Made by a program: the position numbers and the translations under genes. DNA of 64,000 nucleotides. Origin: Streptomyces sp. NBC_00335 (GTDB lineage Bacteria; Actinomycetota; Actinomycetes; Streptomycetales; Streptomycetaceae). This document shows, in pieces, positions 1 through 11,040 of this stretch (position 1 is its first letter; each line of letters begins with the position of its first letter). Under the pieces are notes generated by a model. It saw only the letters and a program-made list of their open reading frames with translations. It searched no databases and had not been told where the DNA came from. Where the stretch lies: positions 2,604,001 to 2,668,000 of the forward strand of contig NZ_CP108006.1 of assembly GCF_036127095.1 (NCBI RefSeq). The letters run 5' to 3'.

Positions 1-962
1 GCGTGCGGGACGTCGGAGATGTCGTACTCCCCGCCGAAGCCGACGGTGGCGCCGTTCATCCGGGTCACCTTGTACTTCTCGCTGATGACCATCTGACCGT
101 TGTACGTGGTCGTCGACGGGGCGCCCGCGGTGATCGGAACGTTCTTGAGCACCTGGCCGTCACGGACGACCTGCATCTGCTTGCTGCCGGCGTCGACCGT
201 GGTGACCTGGGAGCGGCCGATCTTGAAGCTGACCGTACGGGTCTGCTTGCCGTAGACCCCCGGCCGGCCCTCGACCCCGTCGAGTTCGAGCTTCAGGGTG
301 ACCTTGGTGCCCGCGGCCCAGTAGTTCTCGGGGCGGAAGTCCAGTCGGTCGTTGCCGAACCAGTGGCCCTCGATCGGGACGGACGGCTCGGCCGTCACCG
401 TGATGGCCTTCTCCACGGCTTCGGGGTTGGTGATGCCGCGGGAGAAGTTGATCGAGACCGGCATGCCCACGCCGACCGTCGATCCGTCTTCGGGGGTGTA
501 CTGGCCGATGAAGGTGTTGGCGGGCGTGAGGGTCGTGAAGGTGGTGTCCTTCGCGGACTCGCGGCCGGCCTCGTCCTTGGCCACCGCGTGCACCTTGTAC
601 TCGGTGGCGGAGGCGAGGTTGCGGGCGGGCTCCCAGCTCGCGCCGTCCGCGGCGAGCTTGCCCTCCACCGCGTTGCCCTTGGTGTCGGCGACCGTCACCG
701 TGGTGAGCTTGCCGCCGGTGCTGGTTATCTTCAGGACGCCGCTGGTCGCGACCTCCTTGGCCCCGTCGTCCGGCTTGACGCTCACGACGGCCTTCGACGC
801 CTCGGTACCGGTCGTGCCGGTACCCCCGTCCGCTCCACCGCTCCCGCCGGCGGCGCCGGCGTTTCCGCCACCGCTGCACGCGCTGGTGAACAGCAGGGCC
901 GCGCCCAGCAGGAGGGCCGGCAGGCCGGTGCGGGCGCGCCCGCGTATCGGCTGCAGGTTCAC
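1..962 (-). CDS. L,D-transpeptidase lipoprotein, 3' end outside window
   Basis: Secreted lipoprotein of the Ig-like plus YkuD L,D-transpeptidase class, which makes 3-3 crosslinks in peptidoglycan outside the membrane. About 320 residues are visible. The N-terminus has a signal peptide ending in a lipobox-like LFTSAC near residue 28 and a Gly-rich linker. Ig-like modules follow, then the start of the catalytic domain (ITAGAP, TRMNG, GFGGEYDI). The catalytic His and Cys would lie past the window edge, so activity cannot be judged. I chose GTG at 962 because GGGGAG lies 7 nt upstream; an in-frame ATG at 977 has no well-spaced ribosome site. It closely resembles the gene at 4373-5602 (same TTFTT, GHWFG, RLDFRP blocks), so the two look like paralogues. 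Confidence 0.85.
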   Translation of the reverse strand, partial: MNLQPIRGRARTGLPALLLGAALLFTSACSGGGNAGAAGGSGGADGGTGTTGTEASKAVVSVKPDDGAKEVATSGVLKITSTGGKLTTVTVADTKGNAVEGKLAADGASWEPARNLASATEYKVHAVAKDEAGRESAKDTTFTTLTPANTFIGQYTPEDGSTVGVGMPVSINFSRGITNPEAVEKAITVTAEPSVPIEGHWFGNDRLDFRPENYWAAGTKVTLKLELDGVEGRPGVYGKQTRTVSFKIGRSQVTTVDAGSKQMQVVRDGQVLKNVPITAGAPSTTTYNGQMVISEKYKVTRMNGATVGFGGEYDISDVPH

Positions 963-1089
963 GATCGTTCTCCCCATGTCCCCCGCGCACGGACAGTCGC
1001 GCGCTTATCGCCAGGAAATCACATGGGGGATCACGAGACAGTACGGTCGTGTCACCGTTCCGTCCCAAGAGTGGTCCGTGCGCCGGGAG

Positions 1090-1869
1090 TCAGCCCTCCG
1101 TGCCGGGCTTGGTGCCCCAGACGTAGACGGCGTCGCCCTCGGTGAGCAGGTCCCACAGCCGCCGGGCGTCGGGGACGGTGAGGTTGACGCAGCCGGCCGA
1201 GCCGCCGTGGGCGTACAGGTTGCCCTTGCGGCCGTGCAGGGCCTGGCCCTCGTCGAAGAACTGGGCGTAGGGCATCGGAGAGTTGGCGTAGAGCGTGGAT
1301 TCGTGGTGCTCGCTGCGCCAGTAGATCTCGTGCCAGCCGGGACGGGTCTCCTCGTCGTCCCGTCCGGTGCGGATGGGGACGGGTGCGAAGACCACCGTGC
1401 GGCCGCGCTGCACCCACAGGAGCTGGCGCTCCATGTCCACGCAGGTCACCCGGTGCGTACGGACCGGGCAGTCGCCGGCGGCGTTGGGGTTCGCACGGGC
1501 GGCGACCGCGACCATGGTCCGGAAGGTGACCAGTCCGGCATAGCCGTCGGCGGGCCGGATGCCGTTGCCCCGCTGGAAGGTGCGGATCGCCTCGCAGTCC
1601 CCGGCGTCCTGCGTCCCGTCGGCCGTCCGGCGCAGGTGCTCCTCCAGCTCTCGCTGGTAGGGCCCGGTCCCGGCGGTGCACGCCTCCGCGGCCGGGGACA
1701 CGGCCGGGGCCGACGGGGCCGGGGACGGATCCGCTGCGGCTGCGGGCGCCGTCGGGGCGAGGGCGGCCGCCGCGAGGATCACGGCCGTGACCGCCGCCCT
1801 GCCCATCGTGCCGAGCGCGCCTATCGCGTCTGCCGCGCCTCCCGCGCCCGCCGCGTGCCCTGTGCTCAT
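1090..1869 (-). CDS. Secreted L,D-transpeptidase (YkuD-type) with putative peptidoglycan-binding region
   Basis: Exported protein of 259 residues. A long hydrophobic Ala-rich signal region (about residues 22-48) is followed by a Pro/Ala linker. A stretch around residues 75-120 (CEAIRTFQRGNGI, DGYAGLVTFRTM) resembles PG_binding_1 repeats. The C-terminal YkuD domain has the catalytic pattern H221-GGSAG-C227 followed by VNL. The start is ATG 1869, where GAGGAGG sits 4-5 nt upstream; upstream in-frame codons have no such site. It lies between the SpaA-type surface gene and another transpeptidase on the same strand. Likely role is cell-wall crosslinking or attachment of a wall protein; the substrate is not visible in sequence. 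Confidence 0.85.
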   Translation of the reverse strand: MSTGHAAGAGGAADAIGALGTMGRAAVTAVILAAAALAPTAPAAAADPSPAPSAPAVSPAAEACTAGTGPYQRELEEHLRRTADGTQDAGDCEAIRTFQRGNGIRPADGYAGLVTFRTMVAVAARANPNAAGDCPVRTHRVTCVDMERQLLWVQRGRTVVFAPVPIRTGRDDEETRPGWHEIYWRSEHHESTLYANSPMPYAQFFDEGQALHGRKGNLYAHGGSAGCVNLTVPDARRLWDLLTEGDAVYVWGTKPGTEG

Positions 1870-1940
1870 ACGGACCTCCTCGCGCCCGCCGGCCGGGCCG
1901 TCGGCTCCGAGCCAACCGGATCGGCCGGGCACCGGCGCGC

Positions 1941-1972
1941 CGGGTGGGCCGGCAGGGTCACCGGCCCACCCG
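1941..1972 (-). terminator. Hairpin terminator after the SpaA-type gene
   Basis: Perfect 12-bp arms (1941-1952 and 1961-1972) with an 8-nt loop, starting 7 nt beyond the stop codon of the surface-protein gene at 1979. No U-run, as is common in Streptomyces. Confidence 0.6.
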
Positions 1973-1978
1973 GGCGGC

Positions 1979-4168
1979 CTATGCGGCCCGGCCCGGCTTC
2001 GGGGGCTTGGTGCCCTTGCCGTGGTCGTCGCGCTTGTTCTCCAGGGTGACCACCAGGCGGTGGTCCGGGGTGGTCCCGTCCAGGTGGAGCGGACCCGTGA
2101 CCCGGTTGCGCGGGAGGACGTAGCCCTCCGGCACGGCCGTTTCGACCACGTAGTACCAGCCCTCGTCGAGGCCCGGGAAGGAGCACGCCCCGGCCCGGTC
2201 GGTCGCGCAGCCCGCCGTCACCTTGCGGTCCGGGTTGATGCCGCGCGTCTGGAGGCCGCTGGTGCTGTTGGTCTCCTTCCACACCTCGAAGACCGCCCCG
2301 CGCAGCGGTCGCTTGGTCTTCGCGTCCTTCTTCAGGACCTCGATCGATCCCTCGTACTCGGGCTCCCCGGTCCGCTCGTCCGTGACGCTCACGACGAGGC
2401 CGGTGGTCACGTGTCCCGCGGTGAGGTCGAACGGCGTGACCGGGTCCGCCGGCAGGTCGTAGCCGGCCGGTGCCTGCGTCTCCCGCCAGTAGTACCGCTC
2501 ACCGACCGGGAGCTGGACCGTGCAGCTTCCCTGCGCGTCGGTGGTGCAGGACCCGGCGAGCTGCTCGTCGGGGCCCGTTCCGGTGGTCTGCAGGCCCGTA
2601 CGGTCGTTGGCCTCGCGCCACAGCTCGAAGCGGGCGCCCGGCAGCAGCGCCCCGCCGTCCGCGTCGGACTTGCGCAGCACCACCTCGGCGCTGCCCGGGA
2701 GCTTGGTGTTGCTCATGGTGGCGCTCACGCCCTCGGCCGCGTTCTGCGCGGTCAGCGTCAGCTCCACGACGGGGTTCGCGGCGAGCTCGTAGCCGGCCGG
2801 GGCCTGGGTCTCGCGCCAGTAGTACGTGCCGGGCGCCACGGTGCCGGAGCAGATGCCGTTCGCCGGGGTGACGCAGTCGGTGACCTTGGTGTCCCCGCCG
2901 GGGCTCGTGAACTGGGCTCCGGGGGTGCCGTTGGTCTCCCGCCACAACTCGTACGTGGCTCCGGCCAGCGGCAGGCCGCCGGTGTCCTGCTTGAGGACCG
3001 AGACCTTGCCCGTGACCGGGACGGTGTTCCCGCAGTCGGGCAGGTCCCCGTTGAACGGGTACGCGTGGAACTCCTGGCCACCGCCCCCGGTGCTGGTGTG
3101 GACGAGACCGCCGGTGGTGAAGAAGCGGCCGTTGGTCCCGGGCAGGGTGACGGTGGTGGTCGAGGCCTGCTCGCCGACGAGCACGCTGCCCTGGAACTGT
3201 CCGGTGCCGACCAGCTGGACGGTGGTGGCGTCGGGGAAGTTCCACAGGAGCCGGGTGCGGTAGCCGTTCCAGGGGTCCGCTCCGGCACCGGTGTCGTTGA
3301 TGCTGCCGGCGTAGGTGTTGATCGTGCGGCTGGTGCCCAGGACGTTGACCAGGACGGTGGCGGTGGCCGGGATCCGGTCGAAGCGGAAGCCGATGGCGCC
3401 GTTGCTCGCGCTGACCAGGTCGAAGTCCACGTTGAAGACCTGGAGCGGGGAGGTGTTGTCCCCGGTGAAGACGGTGGTGCCGTCCTGGTTGACGGCGGTG
3501 CCCGTGGCCGGGCGCGGGCTGCCGTCGACCCGGGCGTAGCACCGGCTGGCCGCGGTGAGCTGGTCGCGCAGGCCGGCGTAGGGGGTGATGGCGGCGGGGT
3601 CGTGCACCAGCGGGTCGATGCCACGGCTCTCGACGGTGCCTGCGCCGGGGGCGGTGCCCGCGTAGCGGACGACGCCCGGGGCGACGATCAGCCGCTGGTC
3701 GACGGCGATGTTGACGTTGCCGCCCGTGGTGAGGAAGTCCGAGAAGTCCGGCGGGGGCACCAGCGAGCCCGCGCCGACGACGCCGAGGTTGTAGGCCCCG
3801 CCCGCTGCCGCCAGGTTCTTGTTCTGGTCGAAGTTGCCGAGGACGACGACCTTGCCCTCGGCCTCGGCGGCGCGCTCGCGGACGAGGAAGTCGGCTCCGA
3901 CGAAGATGTTGATGCCCTCGTCGTAGCCGTTGGGTTCGGTGCCGACCTCGATCTGCGGGAACGGGTCGGGGCACCGGGCTCCCAGGCAGGGACCGAGTCC
4001 GCCCGGCAGCGGGGCCCGCAGGGCCCCGGCGGCCTGACGGGCCGGAGCCGGCTGCTGTCCCCCGGGGCCCGGTGCGGCCGGCGCCGCCAGGGCCGCCGGG
4101 GCGCCTGCGGCCAGTACGGCCCCGAGGGCGAGCCCCAGGGGGCCGAGGGTCCACTTCCTTGCTGACAT
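1979..4168 (-). CDS. Secreted surface protein: choice-of-anchor-A domain plus three SpaA-like repeats
   Basis: Exported protein of 729 residues. It has a signal peptide (about 1-32, ending in an Ala-rich cleavage region) and a Pro-rich stretch. A domain at roughly 60-340 has the features of choice-of-anchor A proteins (NIFVGADF, VVVLGNFDQN, GSVLVGEQ). Three SpaA/collagen-binding-B-like repeats begin near 385, 490 and 605, each with an EL/EVW+E block and a YYWRETQAPAGY-type end (the third is YYVVETAVPEGY). SpaA modules in Gram-positive pilins often carry internal isopeptide bonds; that is family knowledge, not seen here. The C-terminus is basic and has no LPxTG-type sorting signal or terminal membrane helix, so sortase anchoring is not indicated. 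The ATG at 4168 has GGAG 5 nt upstream; an in-frame codon at 4282 was not used. Confidence 0.85.
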   Translation of the reverse strand: MSARKWTLGPLGLALGAVLAAGAPAALAAPAAPGPGGQQPAPARQAAGALRAPLPGGLGPCLGARCPDPFPQIEVGTEPNGYDEGINIFVGADFLVRERAAEAEGKVVVLGNFDQNKNLAAAGGAYNLGVVGAGSLVPPPDFSDFLTTGGNVNIAVDQRLIVAPGVVRYAGTAPGAGTVESRGIDPLVHDPAAITPYAGLRDQLTAASRCYARVDGSPRPATGTAVNQDGTTVFTGDNTSPLQVFNVDFDLVSASNGAIGFRFDRIPATATVLVNVLGTSRTINTYAGSINDTGAGADPWNGYRTRLLWNFPDATTVQLVGTGQFQGSVLVGEQASTTTVTLPGTNGRFFTTGGLVHTSTGGGGQEFHAYPFNGDLPDCGNTVPVTGKVSVLKQDTGGLPLAGATYELWRETNGTPGAQFTSPGGDTKVTDCVTPANGICSGTVAPGTYYWRETQAPAGYELAANPVVELTLTAQNAAEGVSATMSNTKLPGSAEVVLRKSDADGGALLPGARFELWREANDRTGLQTTGTGPDEQLAGSCTTDAQGSCTVQLPVGERYYWRETQAPAGYDLPADPVTPFDLTAGHVTTGLVVSVTDERTGEPEYEGSIEVLKKDAKTKRPLRGAVFEVWKETNSTSGLQTRGINPDRKVTAGCATDRAGACSFPGLDEGWYYVVETAVPEGYVLPRNRVTGPLHLDGTTPDHRLVVTLENKRDDHGKGTKPPKPGRAA

Positions 4169-4295
4169 GACGCTCCGTCCGTTGCCTGCCGCCGCGTGCG
4201 GGTGGGCCCGTACAGGCTGGCGGCGGGCTCCGGCGAGCCGGGCGGACCGACACTCCCCCACTACGGCATTCCGGTACGACAATCACTCGACTGGG

Positions 4296-4340
4296 GTGTC
4301 GGGTGAGGGAGTGTCGGGTGAGGGAGTGTCGGGTGAGGGC
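4296..4340. repeat. Three tandem 15-bp repeats
   Basis: Three consecutive copies (4296-4310, 4311-4325, 4326-4340) of gtgtcgggtgaggga, the last ending in c instead of a. They lie between the start of the SpaA-type gene and the stop of the next transpeptidase, so they are non-coding. Such short arrays often vary in copy number between strains. Confidence 0.85.
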
Positions 4341-4372
4341 GGCGGGTGAGGTGAGCGGCGGGTGACGCCGGG

Positions 4373-5602
4373 TCAGCCGAGCGCGGAGCCCGCGACCCAG
4401 GCCGGCCAGGACATGTTCCAGCCGCCCAGCCCGTTGTCCGGGGCGACCGTCTTGTCCTGCGAGTTCACGACCTCCACCACGTCCCCGACCATGCTCCGGT
4501 CGAAGAACCAGCCGGCCGGGGTGTCCGAGCCGCCGCCCTTGTCGTCGCGCAGGCCGATGCAGCCGTGGCTGACGTTGGTGGAGCCGAAGGTGTCGGGGCT
4601 GGCCCAGTAGTTGCCGTGCAGGAAGGTCCCGGAGCGGGTGAGGCGCATGGCGTGCGGGACGTCGGGGATGTCGTACTCGCCGCCGAAGCCGACGGTCTGC
4701 CCGTTCATGCGGGTGACGTCGAAGAGCTCCATCACCACCATCTTGCCGTTGTAGGTCATGTTCTTCGGCGCCCCGGCGGTGATCGGCACGGTGGACAGCA
4801 GCTCGCCGTCGCGCCGGACCTCCATGGTGTGCGCGGCCGCGTCGACGGTGGAGATCTGGGAGCGGCCGACGGTGAAGCGCAGGGTCTTGTCCTGGATGCC
4901 GTAGGAGCCGGCGGCGCCCTCGACGTCCCGCAGGTTCAGCTTGACCGTGACCTCGGTGCCGGGCTTCCAGTAGGTCTTGGGCCGGAAGTCGAGGCGCTCG
5001 TCGCCGAACCAGTGGCCCACCACGTCCACGGCCGGGTCGGAGGTGATCGTGATGGCCCGCTCCACGTCGGCGCGGCGTTCGATGGACCGGCTGAACCCGA
5101 AGGAGATGATCATGCCGGTGCCGACGGTCGACCGGTTCTCGGGCTTGAAGTAGCCGATGAACCTCTCCTCGGGAACGTAGGTGGTGAAGGTGGTGTGCCG
5201 GGCCTGGCGGCGGTTGTGCCCGTCGAGCGCGACCGCGTCCACGGTGTACTTGGCCGCGAGCGCGAGCCGGCCCGACGCCGGGTCGGGGCTCCAGCTGAGC
5301 CCGTCGACGGCGATGGCCCCGGGCACCTGCTCCTGCTGGGCGTCCTCCACCTTGGTGACCACGACCCGCTCCAGCCGGCCCTCGGGCACGGTGATCCTCA
5401 GCGGCCCCTCCGCCGGCACCCCCTTGGCGTTGTCGTCGGGGGTGATCCTGATCGCCTCGTCCGGTGACCGGGGTTTGCCGGGCAGCTGGATCTCGATCGG
5501 GGAGCCGCCGTTCTCGGTGCATCCGGCCAGGCCTCCGAGGAGGCCCGCCCATACCGCCACGGCGGCGAAGCCCGCCCCTGCCCGCCTCGTCAGAAGAGTC
5601 AC
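4373..5602 (-). CDS. L,D-transpeptidase lipoprotein (Ig-like plus YkuD)
   Basis: Exported 409-residue protein. It starts with a short Arg-Arg signal region and a lipobox (LAGC near residue 26). Two Ig-like modules occupy roughly 30-250. A YkuD catalytic domain (about 255-380) has H329 in FLHGNYW and the SHGC motif with catalytic C348. Architecture matches actinobacterial LdtMt2-like enzymes that form 3-3 peptidoglycan crosslinks. GTG 5602 directly follows a GGAGG (3-nt spacing). This is tight, but it is the only start that keeps a proper signal peptide. The reading frame stays open upstream for kilobases only because of GC bias. It is divergent from glgX with a 171-nt gap, and paralogous to the gene at 1-962. 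Confidence 0.9.
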   Translation of the reverse strand: MTLLTRRAGAGFAAVAVWAGLLGGLAGCTENGGSPIEIQLPGKPRSPDEAIRITPDDNAKGVPAEGPLRITVPEGRLERVVVTKVEDAQQEQVPGAIAVDGLSWSPDPASGRLALAAKYTVDAVALDGHNRRQARHTTFTTYVPEERFIGYFKPENRSTVGTGMIISFGFSRSIERRADVERAITITSDPAVDVVGHWFGDERLDFRPKTYWKPGTEVTVKLNLRDVEGAAGSYGIQDKTLRFTVGRSQISTVDAAAHTMEVRRDGELLSTVPITAGAPKNMTYNGKMVVMELFDVTRMNGQTVGFGGEYDIPDVPHAMRLTRSGTFLHGNYWASPDTFGSTNVSHGCIGLRDDKGGGSDTPAGWFFDRSMVGDVVEVVNSQDKTVAPDNGLGGWNMSWPAWVAGSALG

Positions 5603-5773
5603 GTTCCTCCAACGACCGGGCCCCTCCGGGGGAAACGTGGGCGCGGCCCACGTTCCAGGCAGGGCAGTCCGGGCAGAACAGTGGGAAGGACCGGACGGGG
5701 GCGGGCCGCGGCAGGGACGCCGGGGCCGCAGTTCCCCCACCCCCGCAGGTACCGAGAGCCGTGGAGGCGGGCA

Positions 5774-8211
<2,438 letters not shown>

Positions 8212-8212
<1 letters not shown>

Positions 8213-8304
8213 AAGCCGGGGCCCTGAAGGCCGGGGCTGCTGAAGGCCTGGGCTCCGGAGGCCGGGGCTCTGAAGGCCGGGGCCGCAAAGGCCGGGGCTC
8301 CCGG
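8212..8304. repeat. Degenerate tandem repeat after glgX
   Basis: About six imperfect 14-16-bp units of the form gaaggccggggctct follow the glgX stop codon directly (the first unit starts on the last base of the stop). Units differ at one to three positions. No convincing gene is in the 8213-8416 gap. Confidence 0.7.
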
Positions 8305-8416
8305 TGTCCGCATCCGGCCGACCCGGGGCGGGAGCCCTCGGGCGTCCTGCGATGATGTGCCCTTCGTACGGATCGTACGCACGCACGCATATACGGATGT
8401 TCGAGGGGTTGTGTCG

Positions 8417-9160
8417 ATGGCGAGTGTCGGGACCGCGTTGCGGGAGCTGCGCGGGGCGCAGAAGTCGGCGAAGGGGGTGTCGCTCTACTCCCGGTTCGTC
8501 AACCGGCCCGTGGGGCGGTACCTGGCCGCCGGGTCGTACGCGCTCGGGCTCACCCCGAACCAGGTGACGCTGGTCAGCGCCGCCCTGAGCTTCGCGGGAG
8601 CGGCCGTCGTCGCCCTGGTCTCGCCCTCGTGGGGGCTGGGCGCCCTGGTGTGGGCCCTGCTCGCCGTCGGCTTCGCCTTCGACTCCGCCGACGGGCAGCT
8701 CGCCCGGCTGCGCGGGGGCGGCAGCGCGGCGGGCGAGTGGCTGGACCACGTCGTGGACTGCGCGAAGCTGACCTCGCTGCACACCTGCGTACTGATCGCC
8801 TTCTACCGCTTCCCCGAGGCCTACGGGATCGGCGGGGGCGCGGACGGCGGCGCCGCGGCCGGCTGGCTGCTGCTGCCCCTGGGCTTCCAGCTCGCCGCGG
8901 TCGTGACCTTCTTCGGGGGGCTGCTGACGGAGAAGCTCAAGCCGAAGCCCGCGCCGGGGAGTGCGGCCGCCGCGCCGTCGACCCTGCGCGCGGTGGCGCT
9001 GCTGCCCGTGGACTACGGGGTGTTCTGCCTGGTGTTCCTGTTCCTCGGCGGCAGCGGGCTGTTCCGCTGGGTGTACGCCGCGGCGGGCGTGATGGCCGCG
9101 CTGTTCCTGGTGGCGTTCCTCGCGAAGTGGTTCCGGGAGCTCAGCGCCGTACCCAGGTGA
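8417..9160 (+). CDS. CDP-alcohol phosphatidyltransferase family membrane protein
   Basis: Integral membrane protein of 247 residues with several hydrophobic segments. The full CDP-alcohol phosphotransferase signature is present: D-x2-D-G-x2-A-R-x8-G-x3-D-x3-D, starting at DSADGQLAR and ending at DHVVD (about residues 90-115). These enzymes use a divalent metal to move a phospho-alcohol from a CDP-activated donor onto an alcohol acceptor; the pair of substrates cannot be read from sequence. ATG 8417 has GAGGGG 8 nt upstream; upstream GTG codons at 8411 and 8357 are less well placed. It is convergent with a TagD-like cytidylyltransferase 28 nt away, which could supply a CDP-activated donor (inference). 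Confidence 0.88.
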   Translation: MASVGTALRELRGAQKSAKGVSLYSRFVNRPVGRYLAAGSYALGLTPNQVTLVSAALSFAGAAVVALVSPSWGLGALVWALLAVGFAFDSADGQLARLRGGGSAAGEWLDHVVDCAKLTSLHTCVLIAFYRFPEAYGIGGGADGGAAAGWLLLPLGFQLAAVVTFFGGLLTEKLKPKPAPGSAAAAPSTLRAVALLPVDYGVFCLVFLFLGGSGLFRWVYAAAGVMAALFLVAFLAKWFRELSAVPR

Positions 9161-9188
9161 CCGGGGCCGGCGCCCGCGGGCGTGCCGC

Positions 9189-9662
9189 TCAGCCCCGCTG
9201 CTCCGTGGCGAGCGGCTCCGACAGCACGTCCAGGGCCCGGCGCAGCTGGGTGCTGGAGGTGTGGACCGTGTACGGGAAGTAGACGACCTCGACCCCGTGC
9301 ACGGCGAAGTCCTTTTCCAGCTGGTCGCCCTTGGGGGTGCCGCGCCAGTCGTCGCCCTTGAATATGACGTCGAAACGGACTTGTTTCCACGTTTCGACCT
9401 TGTCCGGGACGGTCTCGACAAAAGCGGCATCCACGTACTGGACGCTGCGGACGATCTCCAGCCGCTCGACGAGCGGTATCACCGGGCGGCGCCCCTTGGC
9501 GAGTTCCGCCATTTCGTCGGATACGACCCCGGCGACCAGGTAGTCGCACTGACTCCGGGCGTGCCGAAGGATGTTGAGGTGTCCGATGTGGAAGAGGTCA
9601 TAGGCACCCGGCGCGTAGCCGACGCGATGAGGTCTCCGCCCAGGCGTCTCAAATTCGGACAT
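9189..9662 (-). CDS. TagD-like cytidylyltransferase (adenylyltransferase/cytidyltransferase family)
   Basis: Small cytoplasmic nucleotidyltransferase of 157 residues. It shows the HIGH-type motif HIGHLN after GAYDLF, a GDDWRGTPKG loop and the C-terminal HTSSTQLRR that corresponds to the RTxGISTT block of glycerol-3-phosphate cytidylyltransferases. It probably makes a CDP-activated alcohol phosphate; the alcohol is unknown. ATG 9662 has GGAG 6 nt upstream. An in-frame GTG at 9677 also has a good GGGGGA, so five more residues are possible. It is divergent from the polysaccharide glycosyltransferase at 9805. Confidence 0.88.
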   Translation of the reverse strand: MSEFETPGRRPHRVGYAPGAYDLFHIGHLNILRHARSQCDYLVAGVVSDEMAELAKGRRPVIPLVERLEIVRSVQYVDAAFVETVPDKVETWKQVRFDVIFKGDDWRGTPKGDQLEKDFAVHGVEVVYFPYTVHTSSTQLRRALDVLSEPLATEQRG

Positions 9663-9804
9663 ATCCCGCTCCGTCACGTGTTATCCCCCAGAAGCCGCAC
9701 ACCCCGGTGTGGCGGATTAGCAGACAATAGCGTGCACGTTCCCCCTGGTGCCGGTGAACGAATAGGGTGACGTGCGCATCATCCAGGTGAGAGGGGGACG
9801 TCGA

Positions 9805-11040
9805 GTGTCGAAATCCGGTCAGCGACGCCTACTGCTGGTTTCCACTAATTACGCCCCCGAGCACACGGGCATCGGCCCGTACGCCACCCAGATCGCGGAG
9901 CACTGGGCGGGTCTCGGTCACGACACCCATGTCCTGGCGGGCATGCCCCACTACCCGGCCTGGTCCGTCGAGCCGGAGTACAAGGGGGCGCTACGGCGCA
10001 CGGAACAGCGCGCGGGCGTGACCGTGCACCGGCGTGCGCACACCGTGCCTCCGCGCCAGACCGCCCTGCGTCGCGCACTTTTCGAAGGATCGATTCTGCT
10101 GCACGGTTCCGTGGCCCCGCCCCGGATGCCGAAGCCGGACGCGGTCCTCGCCCAGATGCCGAGCCTGGCCGGCGGCCTGCTGGCCGCGCGCCTCGCGGCG
10201 CGCTGGAAGGTCCCCTTCGTCCCGGTCGTCCAAGACCTGATGGGCGCCGCCGCCGCGCAGAGCGGGATCAGCGGCGGCGACAAGGCCGCCGCCTTCGCCG
10301 GGCGGGCCGAGGCCCACGCCCTCAAGCGCGCCGCCCTCGTCGGCGTCATCCACGAGACCTTCGTCGACCGGGTCGTCGGCATGGGCGTGGACCCCAAGCG
10401 GATCCGGCTCGTCCCCAACTGGTCCCACGTGGCGCTGCCCACCAAGCCGCGCGGCCGGACCCGCCACCACCTCGGGTGGGCTCCCGGCCAGACCGTCGTC
10501 CTGCACTCCGGGAACATGGGGCTCAAGCAGGGCCTGGAGGTCCTCGTCGGCGCCGCCCGGCTGGACCCGAGCGTCCGCTTCGTCCTGATGGGCGACGGCA
10601 GCCAGCGCTCCGCCCTCGCCGACCTGGCGGCCGATGTTCCCAATCTCGACATCATCCCCCCTGCCGCCGACGGCGAGTTCCCCGATATCCTCGCCGCGGC
10701 GGACGTGCTCGCGGTCACGCAGCACGCCGCCGTGATGGACATGAGCGTGCCGTCCAAGCTGACCTCCTACTTCCAGGCCGGCCGCCCCGTCGTCGCCTCC
10801 GTCGCCGCACTGGGCGGGACCGCCCAGGAAGTGGAACGGTCGGGCGCCGGGGTGCTCGTACCGCCGGAGAACCCGGAGGCCCTGCTCAAGGCCGTACGGG
10901 CACTGGCCGAGGACCCCGCGGGCGCGGACGCGCTGGGGGCGGCCGGGCCGCGCCACGTGGCGGCGCACCTGAGCCGTGAGGCGGGCCTGGCCCGCATCGA
11001 CGCACTGATGGACGAAGCACTTGGGGGTCCCCGGCCGTGA
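9805..11040 (+). CDS. WcaI-like family 4 glycosyltransferase
   Basis: GT-B fold glycosyltransferase of 411 residues, resembling colanic-acid WcaI/WbuB proteins. The N-terminus reads VSTNYAPEHTGIGPYA, with the acceptor-side loop GMPHYPAW. The C-terminal half has the donor-binding elements HSGNMGLKQG and an SVPSKLTSYFQAGRPVVA block (family E-x7-E region altered). It likely adds a sugar to a lipid-linked repeat unit on the cytoplasmic side of the membrane. GTG 9805 has GGGGGA 6 nt upstream. Its stop overlaps the next gene by 4 nt (GTGA), so it is translationally coupled to the Wzz-like gene and heads the wcaI-wzz-flippase operon. Confidence 0.9.
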   Translation: MSKSGQRRLLLVSTNYAPEHTGIGPYATQIAEHWAGLGHDTHVLAGMPHYPAWSVEPEYKGALRRTEQRAGVTVHRRAHTVPPRQTALRRALFEGSILLHGSVAPPRMPKPDAVLAQMPSLAGGLLAARLAARWKVPFVPVVQDLMGAAAAQSGISGGDKAAAFAGRAEAHALKRAALVGVIHETFVDRVVGMGVDPKRIRLVPNWSHVALPTKPRGRTRHHLGWAPGQTVVLHSGNMGLKQGLEVLVGAARLDPSVRFVLMGDGSQRSALADLAADVPNLDIIPPAADGEFPDILAAADVLAVTQHAAVMDMSVPSKLTSYFQAGRPVVASVAALGGTAQEVERSGAGVLVPPENPEALLKAVRALAEDPAGADALGAAGPRHVAAHLSREAGLARIDALMDEALGGPRP

